Positions 1 to 7,152 of a DNA stretch of 64,000 bases are shown in pieces (position 1 is the first letter of the stretch; every line of letters begins with the position of its first letter). Below the pieces are notes generated by a model. That model was given only the letters and a program-made list of their open reading frames with translations. It did not search any database and was not told the DNA's origin. The DNA comes from Pseudonocardia sp. MH-G8 (GTDB lineage Bacteria; Actinomycetota; Actinomycetes; Mycobacteriales; Pseudonocardiaceae). The position numbers and the translations under genes were made by a program. Where the stretch lies: NCBI RefSeq assembly GCF_002262885.1, contig NZ_NKYF01000035.1, positions 32,103 to 96,102 of the forward strand, read 5' to 3'.

Positions 1-1
1 G

Positions 2-709
2 GTGCTCGTGGCGTACTTCCGGCCGGGCGACGACGTGGGCCAACTCGAGGAGTACAACCGGCTGCGCCGCGGCGACGCCGCCGACGTGGTTACCGAGATC
101 GAGCGCGCCGGGGGCCGCGCGCACGCGGTCGAGGCCGACCTGACCGACCCGGAGTCCCCGGCGCGGCTCTTCGACGCCGCCGAGGAGCGGCTCGGCCCGG
201 TCGACGTGCTCGTCAACAACGCCAGCGGCTGGGTGCAGGACACCTTCCGAGGGGCGCAGGTCGACGGGTTCGGCCGCCCGATGCAGGCGGTCACCGCGCG
301 GACCTTCCGGCAGCAGTTCGCCGTGGACGCGATGGCGCCCGCCCTGCTGATCGCGGAGTTCGCGCGGCGGCTGCGCGCCCGCGGCGGCACGTGGGGTCGC
401 ATCGTCGGGCTCACCTCCGGCGGGCAGCACGGCTTCCCCGACGAGGTGTCCTACGGCGCGGCCAAGGCGGCCCAGGAGAACTACACGATGTCGGCGTCGG
501 TGGAGCTGGCCGACCTGGGCGTCACCGCCAACATCGTCTACCCGCCGGTGACCGACACGGGCTGGGTGAACGACGAGGTGCGCGCCGGCGTCGCGGCGAG
601 CCGGGAGCTCACCCACGTGGCCACCCCGGAGGAGGTGGCCGAGGTGATCGCGTGGGTCGTGTCCGAGGAGGCACACCTGATGAACGGCAGCGTGCTGCGC
701 CTCCGCTGA
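2..709 (+). CDS. SDR-family oxidoreductase, 5' end cut by window edge
   Basis: This is a short-chain dehydrogenase/reductase missing its N-terminus. The usual N-terminal glycine-rich NAD(P)-binding loop is absent, so the true start lies left of the window and the GTG at position 2 is not a real start. What remains is the Rossmann core: an acidic strand end (VEADLTD), the VDVLVNNASG motif, the active-site serine region (IVGLTSGGQHG) and the catalytic YxxxK in SYGAAKAA. The C-terminal part ends in NGSVLRLR, where SDR proteins usually close the substrate pocket. The substrate cannot be deduced. The gene converges on nadC with 13 bp between the stop codons, and no terminator hairpin is visible there. 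Confidence 0.85.
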   Translation: MLVAYFRPGDDVGQLEEYNRLRRGDAADVVTEIERAGGRAHAVEADLTDPESPARLFDAAEERLGPVDVLVNNASGWVQDTFRGAQVDGFGRPMQAVTARTFRQQFAVDAMAPALLIAEFARRLRARGGTWGRIVGLTSGGQHGFPDEVSYGAAKAAQENYTMSASVELADLGVTANIVYPPVTDTGWVNDEVRAGVAASRELTHVATPEEVAEVIAWVVSEEAHLMNGSVLRLR

Positions 710-722
710 CCCCCCGCCAGGT

Positions 723-1583
723 TCAGCCGGAGCGCAGGTCCAGGCCGAGGTCCAGGGCGCGGACCGAGTGCGTCAGCGCACCGATCGACAGGTAGTCCAC
801 CCCCGTCTCGGAGTAGGCCCGCGCGTTCACCAGCGCCAGCCCTCCGGACGACTCCAGCTGCGTGGGCCGGTTCCCCCGCCGCCGCACGGCCTCGCGGGTG
901 CGCTCGACGTCGAAGTTGTCCAGCAGCACCAGCTCTGCGTCCAGGGCCAGCACCTCGTCGAGCTGCTCCAGGGTGTCCACCTCCACCTCGCACGGCAGGT
1001 CGGGGGCGTGCGCCCGGGCCGCGGCCAGCGCCGCGCCCACCGAACCGGCGGCGGCCACGTGGTTGTCCTTGATCAGGACGGCGTCGCCGAGGCCGAGCCG
1101 GTGGTTCACCCCGCCGCCGCAGCGCACGGCGTACTTCTCCAGCAGCCGCAGCCCGGGCAGCGTCTTGCGGGTGTCGCGGATCCGCGCGCCGGTGCCGGCC
1201 ACCGCGTCCACCCAGTCGGCCGTGGCCGTGGCGACGCCGGAGAGGTGGCACAGCAGGTTCAGGGCCGTGCGCTCGGCGGTGAGCAGAGCCCGCACCGGGG
1301 CGCGGACGGTCAGCACCACGTCACCCGCGGCGAGGCGTTCGCCGTCGGCCCGGGCGTCGAGCACCTCGTAGCTGTCCACGACCTCGTCGAGTACGGCCCG
1401 CACGGCCGGGAGCCCGGCCAGCACGCCCGCCTCCCGGGTGGCGAACGCGGCCACGGCGACGGCGTCGGCCGGCACGGTGGCCGCCGTCGTCGCGTCGGGC
1501 CCGTAGCGCAGGTCCTCCTCCAGCGCCGTGGCGACGACGCGATCCAGGTCCGCGAGGTCCGGTTCCACGAATACCGAGGTCAT
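723..1583 (-). CDS. nadC: Nicotinate-nucleotide pyrophosphorylase (carboxylating)
   Basis: NadC (286 aa) converts quinolinate and PRPP to nicotinate mononucleotide, CO2 and PPi, the last step of de novo NAD precursor synthesis. The motif RDTRKTLPGLRLLEKYAV carries the conserved RKT for quinolinate and phosphate binding. It is followed by CGGGVNHRLGLGDAVLIKDNH, and the C-terminal barrel has VLLDNFD and LESSGGL. The ATG overlaps the nadB stop by 4 bp (ATGA), so translation should be coupled to nadB. It is the last gene of nadA-nadB-nadC and ends just short of the convergent SDR gene. Length is normal for the family. Confidence 0.96.
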   Translation of the reverse strand: MTSVFVEPDLADLDRVVATALEEDLRYGPDATTAATVPADAVAVAAFATREAGVLAGLPAVRAVLDEVVDSYEVLDARADGERLAAGDVVLTVRAPVRALLTAERTALNLLCHLSGVATATADWVDAVAGTGARIRDTRKTLPGLRLLEKYAVRCGGGVNHRLGLGDAVLIKDNHVAAAGSVGAALAAARAHAPDLPCEVEVDTLEQLDEVLALDAELVLLDNFDVERTREAVRRRGNRPTQLESSGGLALVNARAYSETGVDYLSIGALTHSVRALDLGLDLRSG

Positions 1584-3169
1584 GCCGCCACCGCCGTTCC
1601 GGTCCGCACCACCGGCTGCCCGGCGGCGTCGAGGGTCAGTTCCAGGCTCGCGCGCTGCCACACGTCGTCGCGCTCGGGGAAGTCGGTGCGCACGTGGCAG
1701 CCGCGGCTCTCGGTGCGGGTGCCGGCCGCCGCGAGCACGGCCTGCGCGAGCAGGGTGAGCGCGGCGTCCTCCACCCCGGCCCGGTCGGCCGGCACGCCCA
1801 CCCCCGTCGCAGCCTCGATGCGGTCCGACGCCGCGGCAAGCCCGGCGGCGTCGCGACCGATCCCGGCGGCCGCCGTCATCGCCTGCTGCACGACCGCGCG
1901 CGGCGCCGACGCCACGGCGGGCGAAGCCACCAGGCACTCCTCCGCGGCGGGCCGTGGCGTGCGCGCGTCGGCCGCCACCGCCCGCGCCGCCCGGGCGCCG
2001 ACGACGAGGCCTTCGAGCAGCGAGTTGGACGCCAGCCGGTTGGCGCCGTGCAGGCCGGTGCGCGCCACCTCACCCGCGGCGTAGAGGCCCGGTACGGCGG
2101 TGCGCCCGTGCAGGTCGGTGACGACCCCGCCGCACGAGTAGTGCGCGGCCGGGGTGACGGGGATCGGCGCACGGGCCGGATCGATCCCCGCGTCCCGGCA
2201 GGCCGCGTGGACGGTCGGGAACCGGCGTGCGAAATCGGGGAGCGCCGTGGCGTCCAGGTGCACGCAGTCGGCGCCGGTGGCGGCGAGCGTGCGGGTGATC
2301 GCGCCCGCCACGACGTCGCGCGGGGCGAGGTCGGCGAGCGGGTGCACGCCGGTCATGAACCGCCGCCCGGCGCGGTCGAGCAGCACCGCGCCCTCGCCGC
2401 GCACGGCCTCGGTGACGAGCGGCCGCCTGCCCACCGCGGGCCCGGTGTAGAGCACGGTGGGGTGGAACTGCACGAACTCCAGGTCCGCGGCAGTGGCGCC
2501 GGCGCGCAGCGCGAGCGCCAGCCCGTCGCCGGTGGCCGTCGCCGGGTTCGTCGTGCTCAGGTACAGCTGCCCGTACCCGCCGGTGGCCAGCAGCACGGCG
2601 GGCGCGCGCAGCACCCCCGGGCGGCCGGCGTCGTCGAGCACCGCGAGCCCGGTGACGGCGCCGCGCCCGTCCCGCAGCGCGTCGACGGCGACGTGGCCGG
2701 CGAGCAGCGGGAGCCGCCGGTCGGCCGCGGCCGACACGAGGGCGCGCTCCACCTCGGCGCCGGTGGCGTCACCGCCCGCGGGCACCACGCGGAACGCCGA
2801 GTGCCCGCCCTCGCGGGTGCGGGCCGGACGCCCGTCGGGCGCGGAGTCGAACACCGCGCCGCGCGCCCGCAGCCGGGCGAGAGCGGCCGGGCCGTCGGCG
2901 AGGATCTCCGCGACGGCGGCGGCGTCCGACAGCCCGGCCCCCGCGGTCACGGTGTCGGCGACGTGCGCCTCCACGCTGTCGCCCGGCACGTCCCCCAGCA
3001 CGACGGCGATGCCGCCCTGGGCGAAGCCTGTGGAACCGGCGTCGACCGCGTCCTTGGTCACGACGACGACGCGCAGGCCGAGCTCGGCGGCGTCCAGCGC
3101 CGCGGTGAGCCCGGCGACCCCGGACCCGACGACGACGAGGTCCGCATCGGCCTCCCAGACGTGGTTCAC
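1580..3169 (-). CDS. nadB: L-aspartate oxidase
   Basis: NadB (529 aa) is an FAD enzyme that oxidises L-aspartate to iminoaspartate, which NadA condenses with dihydroxyacetone phosphate. The N-terminal dinucleotide-binding motif is LVVVGSGVAGLTAALDAAEL. The flavin-contact motif GSTGFAQGGIAVVLGD follows, and the family signature around FVQFHPTVLYTG lies mid-protein. REGGHS-type and GLHGANRLASNSLLEGLV segments mark the flavin and capping domains. The GTG start was chosen because it overlaps the nadA stop by 4 bp (GTGA) and places the Rossmann motif at the usual distance from the N-terminus. The C-terminal helical domain is complete. Confidence 0.96.
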   Translation of the reverse strand: MNHVWEADADLVVVGSGVAGLTAALDAAELGLRVVVVTKDAVDAGSTGFAQGGIAVVLGDVPGDSVEAHVADTVTAGAGLSDAAAVAEILADGPAALARLRARGAVFDSAPDGRPARTREGGHSAFRVVPAGGDATGAEVERALVSAAADRRLPLLAGHVAVDALRDGRGAVTGLAVLDDAGRPGVLRAPAVLLATGGYGQLYLSTTNPATATGDGLALALRAGATAADLEFVQFHPTVLYTGPAVGRRPLVTEAVRGEGAVLLDRAGRRFMTGVHPLADLAPRDVVAGAITRTLAATGADCVHLDATALPDFARRFPTVHAACRDAGIDPARAPIPVTPAAHYSCGGVVTDLHGRTAVPGLYAAGEVARTGLHGANRLASNSLLEGLVVGARAARAVAADARTPRPAAEECLVASPAVASAPRAVVQQAMTAAAGIGRDAAGLAAASDRIEAATGVGVPADRAGVEDAALTLLAQAVLAAAGTRTESRGCHVRTDFPERDDVWQRASLELTLDAAGQPVVRTGTAVAA

Positions 3170-4161
3170 TCCGCACCCCCCGGCTGCCCGATCTCGATCA
3201 TCCGCTGGACGGCGGCGCGTCCGCGGGCGGCGAGCTCGGGGTCGACGTGCACCTCGTCGCGGCCTTCGCGCAACGCGCGCAGGAGCTTCTCCGGGGTGAT
3301 CATCTTCATGTAGCGGCAGGACGCCCGGTCGTTCACCGCCCGGAAGTCGATCTCGGGTGCGGCCTTGCGCAGCTGGTGCAGCATGCCGACCTCGGTGGCC
3401 ACGAGCACCGAGGAGGCGTGCGACTCCCGCGCCGCGTCGAGCATGCCCCCGGTCGAGAGGATCTTCACGCGGTCCGCCGGCACCGCGCCCGTCCCGGCCA
3501 GGTAGAGCGCCGAGGTGGCGCAGCCGCACTCCGGGTGGACGAACAGCTCGGCCTCCGGGTTCGCCTCGGCCTGCGCGGTGAGGGTGGCGCCGTTGATCCC
3601 GGCGTGCACGTGGCACTCCCCCGCCCAGACGTGCATGTTCTCCCGCTCCAGCACGCGGCGGACGTGCGCGCCGAGGAACTGGTCGGGCAGGAACAGCACC
3701 TCCTTCCCGGCCGGGACGGACGCCACCACCTCCACCGCGTTGGACGAGGTGCAGCAGATGTCGGTCTCGGCCTTCACCGCGGCGGTCGTGTTGACGTAGC
3801 TGACCACCACGGCCCCGGGGTGCTCGCTCTTCCAGGCCCGCAGCTGGTCCACCGTGATCGAGTCGGCCAGCGAGCAGCCCGCGGCGGCGTCCGGGATCAG
3901 CACCGTCTTGTCCGGGGCGAGGATCTTCGCGGTCTCGGCCATGAAGTGCACGCCGCAGAACACGATGGTCGACGCGGTGGACTCGGCCGCGATCCGCGAC
4001 AGGGCCAGCGAGTCGCCCGTGTGGTCGGCGACGTCCTGGATCTCCGGCAGCTGGTAGTTGTGCGCCAGCAGCACCGCGTCGCGGCGCCGGGCCAGGGCGC
4101 GCACCTCGTCTGCCCACCCCGGTTCGAGCCGGGGCGCGGCGATCGTCGGACTTGCGGTCAT
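3166..4161 (-). CDS. nadA: Quinolinate synthase
   Basis: NadA (331 aa) makes quinolinate from iminoaspartate and dihydroxyacetone phosphate using a [4Fe-4S] cluster. Cysteine-bearing segments expected to ligand the cluster are visible: VFCGVHFMAE, DICCTSSNAVE and VHPECGCATS. The N-terminal part has the family motif LLAHNYQLPEIQDVADHTGD. The ATG at 4161 is preceded by a strong AGGAGG ribosome site. The longer upstream reading frame is rejected because it would run through that site and through a 23-bp palindrome at 4173-4195. This is the first gene of the nad operon and lies divergent from an NrtR-type regulator. Confidence 0.96.
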   Translation of the reverse strand: MTASPTIAAPRLEPGWADEVRALARRRDAVLLAHNYQLPEIQDVADHTGDSLALSRIAAESTASTIVFCGVHFMAETAKILAPDKTVLIPDAAAGCSLADSITVDQLRAWKSEHPGAVVVSYVNTTAAVKAETDICCTSSNAVEVVASVPAGKEVLFLPDQFLGAHVRRVLERENMHVWAGECHVHAGINGATLTAQAEANPEAELFVHPECGCATSALYLAGTGAVPADRVKILSTGGMLDAARESHASSVLVATEVGMLHQLRKAAPEIDFRAVNDRASCRYMKMITPEKLLRALREGRDEVHVDPELAARGRAAVQRMIEIGQPGGAE

Positions 4162-4172
4162 GACCCCTCCTG

Positions 4173-4195
4173 GTTTTCGACTAGGAGTCGGAAAC
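4173..4195. promoter_or_regulatory. Candidate NrtR operator upstream of nadABC
   Basis: A 23-bp inverted repeat has left arm GTTTTCGACT, a 3-bp centre AGG, and right arm AGTCGGAAAC. Nine of ten positions pair. It lies 11 bp upstream of the nadA ATG, against its ribosome site, in the 154-bp gap between nadA and the divergent Nudix/winged-helix gene. Regulators of this family act on NAD genes and often lie beside them, so an operator is the natural reading. No binding data were examined. Confidence 0.6.
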
Positions 4196-4302
4196 GAGGG
4201 CGATCGTAACAGCGGGACCTTCGCCGGGACCCCTCCTCGTGACCGGGGCCTCATCCCGGCGCAACCCGGCGTTCACCGCGTTCGCCACGGTGGTCGGCGC
4301 CC

Positions 4303-4308
4303 TACGAT
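4303..4308 (+). promoter_or_regulatory. Possible leaderless -10 hexamer for nrtR-like gene
   Basis: The hexamer TACGAT fits the actinobacterial TAnnnT -10 pattern and ends 7 bp before the ATG at 4316. No Shine-Dalgarno sequence precedes that ATG. This is the spacing expected if transcription starts at the first base of the start codon. A -35 box is not obvious. Confidence 0.4.
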
Positions 4309-4315
4309 CCGTGAC

Positions 4316-5029
4316 ATGACGCGCCCGACCGAGCACGAGGTGCTGGCCGCGGTGCTCCAGATCCGGTGCGGCGCGCTGCAGGTGCTCGCCTGGCAGCGGG
4401 CCCGGCCGCCGGCCTCCGGCCGCTGGGCGCTCCCCGGCGGCCTGCTGGGCGACGACGAGGACGTCGAGCAGTCGGTGCGCCGCCACCTCACCGAGAAGGT
4501 CGACGTGCGCGGGGTCACCCACGTCGAGCAGATCGCGGTGTTCAGCCGGCCGGACCGGGTGCCCGACGCCCGCCGCGTCGCCACCGCGTTCCTCGGGCTC
4601 GTGCCCTCCGACGCCGACCCCGCGGTGCCCGCCGACACGACGTGGCGCCCCCTGGCGGCGCCCCCCGCCACCGCACTCGACCAGGCCGCGTTCGACCACG
4701 CCGCGATCGTCGACGACGCCCGCGGCAGGCTGCGCGCCAAGCTGTCCTACACCAACCTCGGGTTCGCACTGGCGCCTCGGGAGTTCACGATCTCCGCCCT
4801 GCGCGACCTCTACGCCGCCGCGCTGGGCCACCCGGTCTCGGCCACGAACCTGCAGCGCGTGCTCACGCGGCGCCGGGTGCTCGAACCCACCGGAGAGATG
4901 GCCCCGCCAGGGCCTGCGGGCGGCCGCCCCGCGGCCCTCTTCCGCTTCACCGAGCGCACCCTGCGCGTCACCGACGCGTTCGCCGTGCTCCGACCGCCCG
5001 GCGAAGGCCCACGCGGCGCCGTACCGTAG
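4316..5029 (+). CDS. nrtR: NrtR-type Nudix transcriptional regulator
   Basis: The 237-aa protein has an N-terminal Nudix domain (about 8-140) and a C-terminal winged-helix domain (about 150-230; FTISALRDLYAAALG then VSATNLQRVLTRRRVLEP). The Nudix box is degenerate: ALPGGLLGDDEDVEQSVRRH lacks the complete catalytic REUxEE core. That fits the NrtR family, where this domain senses ADP-ribose or related NAD metabolites instead of hydrolysing them. The gene is divergent from nadABC across a gap that holds a 23-bp palindrome, so it probably represses that operon. The family call rests on domain order and context. Confidence 0.85.
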   Translation: MTRPTEHEVLAAVLQIRCGALQVLAWQRARPPASGRWALPGGLLGDDEDVEQSVRRHLTEKVDVRGVTHVEQIAVFSRPDRVPDARRVATAFLGLVPSDADPAVPADTTWRPLAAPPATALDQAAFDHAAIVDDARGRLRAKLSYTNLGFALAPREFTISALRDLYAAALGHPVSATNLQRVLTRRRVLEPTGEMAPPGPAGGRPAALFRFTERTLRVTDAFAVLRPPGEGPRGAVP

Positions 5030-5058
5030 CCGCGCAAGCCGGAGCGAGACGGAGGCAG

Positions 5059-5748
5059 ATGAACACGACCGAGACGCTTCCGCTGTTCCCGCTCGGAACG
5101 GTGCTGCTCCCCGGGGCCACGATGCCGCTGCACATCTTCGAGCCGCGCTACCGCCAGCTCACCCTCGACCTCGTCAACGGCATCGTGCCGGACCGGGAGT
5201 TCGGCGTCGTCGCCGTCCGCGAGGGGTTCGGCCCGGACGACGACGGCATCGCAGGCCTGCACGCGATCGGGTGCACCGCGCACCTGCGCGACGTGCACCA
5301 GCTGCCCGACGGGCGGTTCGACATCATCACGCGTGGCGCGCGCCGGTTCCGCCTCCTCGACCTGGACGAGGACTCGAAGCCCTACCTGGTGGGTGCGGTG
5401 GAGTTCCTGCCCGACGACGAACCCGCCGGCGCAACGCCCTCGGAGTTGACCGACGTCCTCGCCGCTGCCGCCCGGGCCGCCCACCGGCGCTACTGCCGCA
5501 CCGCCTGGAAGAACGGCGACTGGACCGAGCCCGAGCCCGACGTCGAGCCGGGCAACCTGCCGCACGTGCTCGCCGCCGACTGCCTGCTCCCGGTCGGCGA
5601 CCGCCAGCGACTGCTCGAGCAGACCTCGCCCGTGGAGCGGCTGCGGCTGGTGCGGATGCTGCTCGCCCGCGAGACCGGCCTGCTCGCCCAGCTGCGCGCC
5701 GTGCCCACGCCGATCACGACGTACGCAGTGGACCACAGCCTCAATTGA
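5059..5748 (+). CDS. LON peptidase substrate-binding domain protein
   Basis: This 229-aa protein is a stand-alone version of the N-terminal substrate-binding (PUA-like) domain of Lon protease. The typical opening LPLFPLGTVLLPGATMPLHI is followed by FEPRYRQLTLDLV and a mid-domain GRFDIITRGARRFRLL strand. It has no AAA+ ATPase and no Ser-Lys protease domain, so it cannot be a protease itself. Its role is unknown; a protein-binding or adaptor function is only a guess. The start has a good site (GGAGGC, 7 bp upstream). Its 3' end overlaps the convergent vapC stop by 8 bp. Confidence 0.88.
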   Translation: MNTTETLPLFPLGTVLLPGATMPLHIFEPRYRQLTLDLVNGIVPDREFGVVAVREGFGPDDDGIAGLHAIGCTAHLRDVHQLPDGRFDIITRGARRFRLLDLDEDSKPYLVGAVEFLPDDEPAGATPSELTDVLAAAARAAHRRYCRTAWKNGDWTEPEPDVEPGNLPHVLAADCLLPVGDRQRLLEQTSPVERLRLVRMLLARETGLLAQLRAVPTPITTYAVDHSLN

Positions 5749-6130
5749 CCGCGACCACCTCGACGAGGCGATCCATCCCCCGGAAGTCGTCGGGGTTGCG
5801 GGTGAGCACGGGGACGCGGAGAGCGGACGCGGTGGCGGCGATCTGCAGGTCCAGCCGGCGCGGCCGCGGGTTGCGACCGGAAGCGCGGACCAGGGTGGCC
5901 ATCACGCCGTAGAGCTTCGCCTCCTCCACGCCGTACGGGAGGATTTCGAAGCGCTCCAGCACGTCGCGTAGCCGCTTCTGCCGGACCTCAGGATCCGGTC
6001 CGGAATCGGCGCCGAACGCCAGTTCCCCGACGCTCACAGCACTCACTACCAGGATCGAGTCCTGGTGGTCCCCCAGGTCGATGCGCTCCAAGTCGATCAG
6101 CACACAGGTGTCGGCGAGGGCGTAGACCAC
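5741..6130 (-). CDS. vapC: VapC-type PIN-domain toxin
   Basis: A 129-aa PIN domain with the expected acidic residues: Asp7 (LADTCVLID), Glu36 (SVGELAFG), Asp in LDLQIAATAS and Asp in RNPDDFRGM. VapC toxins are Mg-dependent endoribonucleases, often aimed at tRNA or rRNA, held inactive by VapB. The GTG start lies 1 bp after the vapB stop, so the two should be co-translated. All acidic positions are present, so the toxin looks intact. Its 3' end overlaps the convergent LON-domain gene by 8 bp. The RNA target cannot be read from the sequence. Confidence 0.92.
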   Translation of the reverse strand: MVYALADTCVLIDLERIDLGDHQDSILVVSAVSVGELAFGADSGPDPEVRQKRLRDVLERFEILPYGVEEAKLYGVMATLVRASGRNPRPRRLDLQIAATASALRVPVLTRNPDDFRGMDRLVEVVAVN

Positions 6131-6131
6131 C

Positions 6132-6401
6132 TCAGTACTCGATACGGTCGTCGCCGAAGATCAGGTCGTCCGCCTCACGGTCGCGGCGCCACTGCTCCAC
6201 GTCGATCGATGGCTGGGTCCGCAAGAACTCCTGCTGCTCCCGACCCGTGTACCGCCGCCGCTTCGGGTTGTCGGCACGCGGAACGAGGTCGGCGACGGGC
6301 TTGCCGTTCCGGGTGATGATGAAGGCCTCCCCCGCCTCGACCCGCCGCATGATCTCGGCGTTGTCGTTGCGGAGCTGACGCTGGCCGATGGTCTCGGGCA
6401 T
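6132..6401 (-). CDS. vapB: Phd/YefM-type antitoxin partner of VapC
   Basis: An 89-aa antitoxin with a Phd/YefM-like DNA-binding N-terminus (QRQLRNDNAEIMRRVEAGEA then FIITRNGKPVADLVPR). A charged C-terminal tail (QQEFLRTQPSIDVEQWRRD) is where such proteins wrap the toxin. It is the first gene of the pair, the usual order. No Shine-Dalgarno site precedes the ATG; instead a TACGGT hexamer lies 6 bp upstream inside a near-perfect palindrome. This suggests a leaderless, autoregulated promoter. Stop and vapC start are 1 bp apart. Confidence 0.92.
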   Translation of the reverse strand: MPETIGQRQLRNDNAEIMRRVEAGEAFIITRNGKPVADLVPRADNPKRRRYTGREQQEFLRTQPSIDVEQWRRDREADDLIFGDDRIEY

Positions 6402-6407
6402 GCCGCC

Positions 6408-6430
6408 ACCGTAGCACGAATTGTGCTACG
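6408..6430 (-). promoter_or_regulatory. vapBC promoter with overlapping palindromic operator
   Basis: The palindrome has arms CGTAGCAC (6410-6417) and GTGCTACG (6423-6430), a perfect 8-bp match, around the AT-rich centre GAATT. The vapB -10 candidate TACGGT (6408-6413, minus strand) overlaps one arm and ends 6 bp before the vapB ATG. VapB/VapC complexes normally bind such a site and repress their own promoter. There is no T-run, so a terminator for the upstream toxin-like gene is less likely. Confidence 0.6.
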
Positions 6431-6433
6431 CCC

Positions 6434-6919
6434 TCAGTGCCAGCCGTAGCGCTCCCGCAACTGCTGCGCCACCCGGTCGAACCGGGGCCGGTCGAGCACG
6501 GCGCCCTCGCGACGGATGCCGTGCTCCTGCACCTCCAGCACGCGGTCGAGGCGCACGAACGACTCGCGGCCCTCCCGGTCCCACGCCCCCGAACCGACGG
6601 AGACCCAGTCCCGGTCCCCGGCCCGCTCGTCCTGGCTCGACAGCATCAGCCCGACCAGCTCGGCACCGTCCCGCCCGACGACGAGCAGCGGGCGGTCCTT
6701 GCCCCGGCCGTCGCCCTCCTCGTAGGGGACCCATGCCCACACGATCTCGCCGGGATCCGCGACGCCGTCGAGGTCGGGCGAGTAGATGATCGTGCGGGTG
6801 CGCCCGGCCGTCGGGGCGCTGCGGGCCCGCGCCTGTGCCGCCGGACGCGACGACCGCGCCGAGAGCAGGTCTTGACCGATCCGCACTGCCTGCCGCAGCA
6901 CCCTGCTCCAGTCCGCCAT
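6434..6919 (-). CDS. PemK/MazF-family toxin-like protein
   Basis: A 161-aa protein whose C-terminal two thirds match the PemK/MazF fold: DGVADPGEIVWAWVPYEE, then RPLLVVGRDGAELVGLMLSS. The arginine/proline turn before the RPLLVV strand is the usual MazF signature. The N-terminal 45 residues are a basic, Ala/Arg-rich extension not seen in classical MazF. No antitoxin-sized gene is coupled to it; the nearest candidate is vapB, 32 bp downstream, which already has its own toxin. It may be an orphan toxin or a housekeeping relative. The ATG is the first in frame and no strong ribosome site is visible. Confidence 0.75.
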   Translation of the reverse strand: MADWSRVLRQAVRIGQDLLSARSSRPAAQARARSAPTAGRTRTIIYSPDLDGVADPGEIVWAWVPYEEGDGRGKDRPLLVVGRDGAELVGLMLSSQDERAGDRDWVSVGSGAWDREGRESFVRLDRVLEVQEHGIRREGAVLDRPRFDRVAQQLRERYGWH

Positions 6920-6960
6920 GCCTACAGCATGACGCCCGCTCCGGGCGGCTCGACGGTGGG

Positions 6961-7152
6961 TCAGGAGTGCCGCTCGCCGTGGCGGCTGCAGCGGGCCGTC
7001 CAGCCGTACGGGGTGACCTGCACCACCATGCGTCGGGCGCAGTCGGGGCAGTACCGCGGCGGCTCGAGCACGCGACGGTCGGCGCAGCGCGCGTGCTCAC
7101 CCTCTGCGGCCGCGCGCCCGCACTGGTCGCAGAAGGCCACCACGAGCTCCAC
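6961..7152 (-). CDS. bsaP: BsaP-like biotin synthase auxiliary protein
   Basis: A 63-aa protein with three cysteine pairs or near-pairs (FCDQCGR, ARCADRR, YCPDCARRM and ARCSRHG), typical of a metal or Fe-S binding fold. Its GTG start overlaps the bioB stop by one base (TAGTG), so it is co-translated with biotin synthase. Size, cysteine content and position match the mycobacterial gene next to bioB (Rv1590) that is described as a biotin synthase auxiliary protein. The identification comes from context plus composition, since the protein is too short for a firm motif call. Confidence 0.72.
   Translation of the reverse strand: MELVVAFCDQCGRAAAEGEHARCADRRVLEPPRYCPDCARRMVVQVTPYGWTARCSRHGERHS

Noticed and set aside
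6410..6430. Palindrome as a terminator of the PemK/MazF-like gene
   Set aside because: There is no T-run, the stem is short, and it overlaps a -10-like hexamer in front of vapB, so an operator fits better.
5741..6919. Three-gene toxin-antitoxin operon
   Set aside because: The PemK/MazF-like gene is separated from vapB by a promoter-operator, so it is more likely an independent unit.
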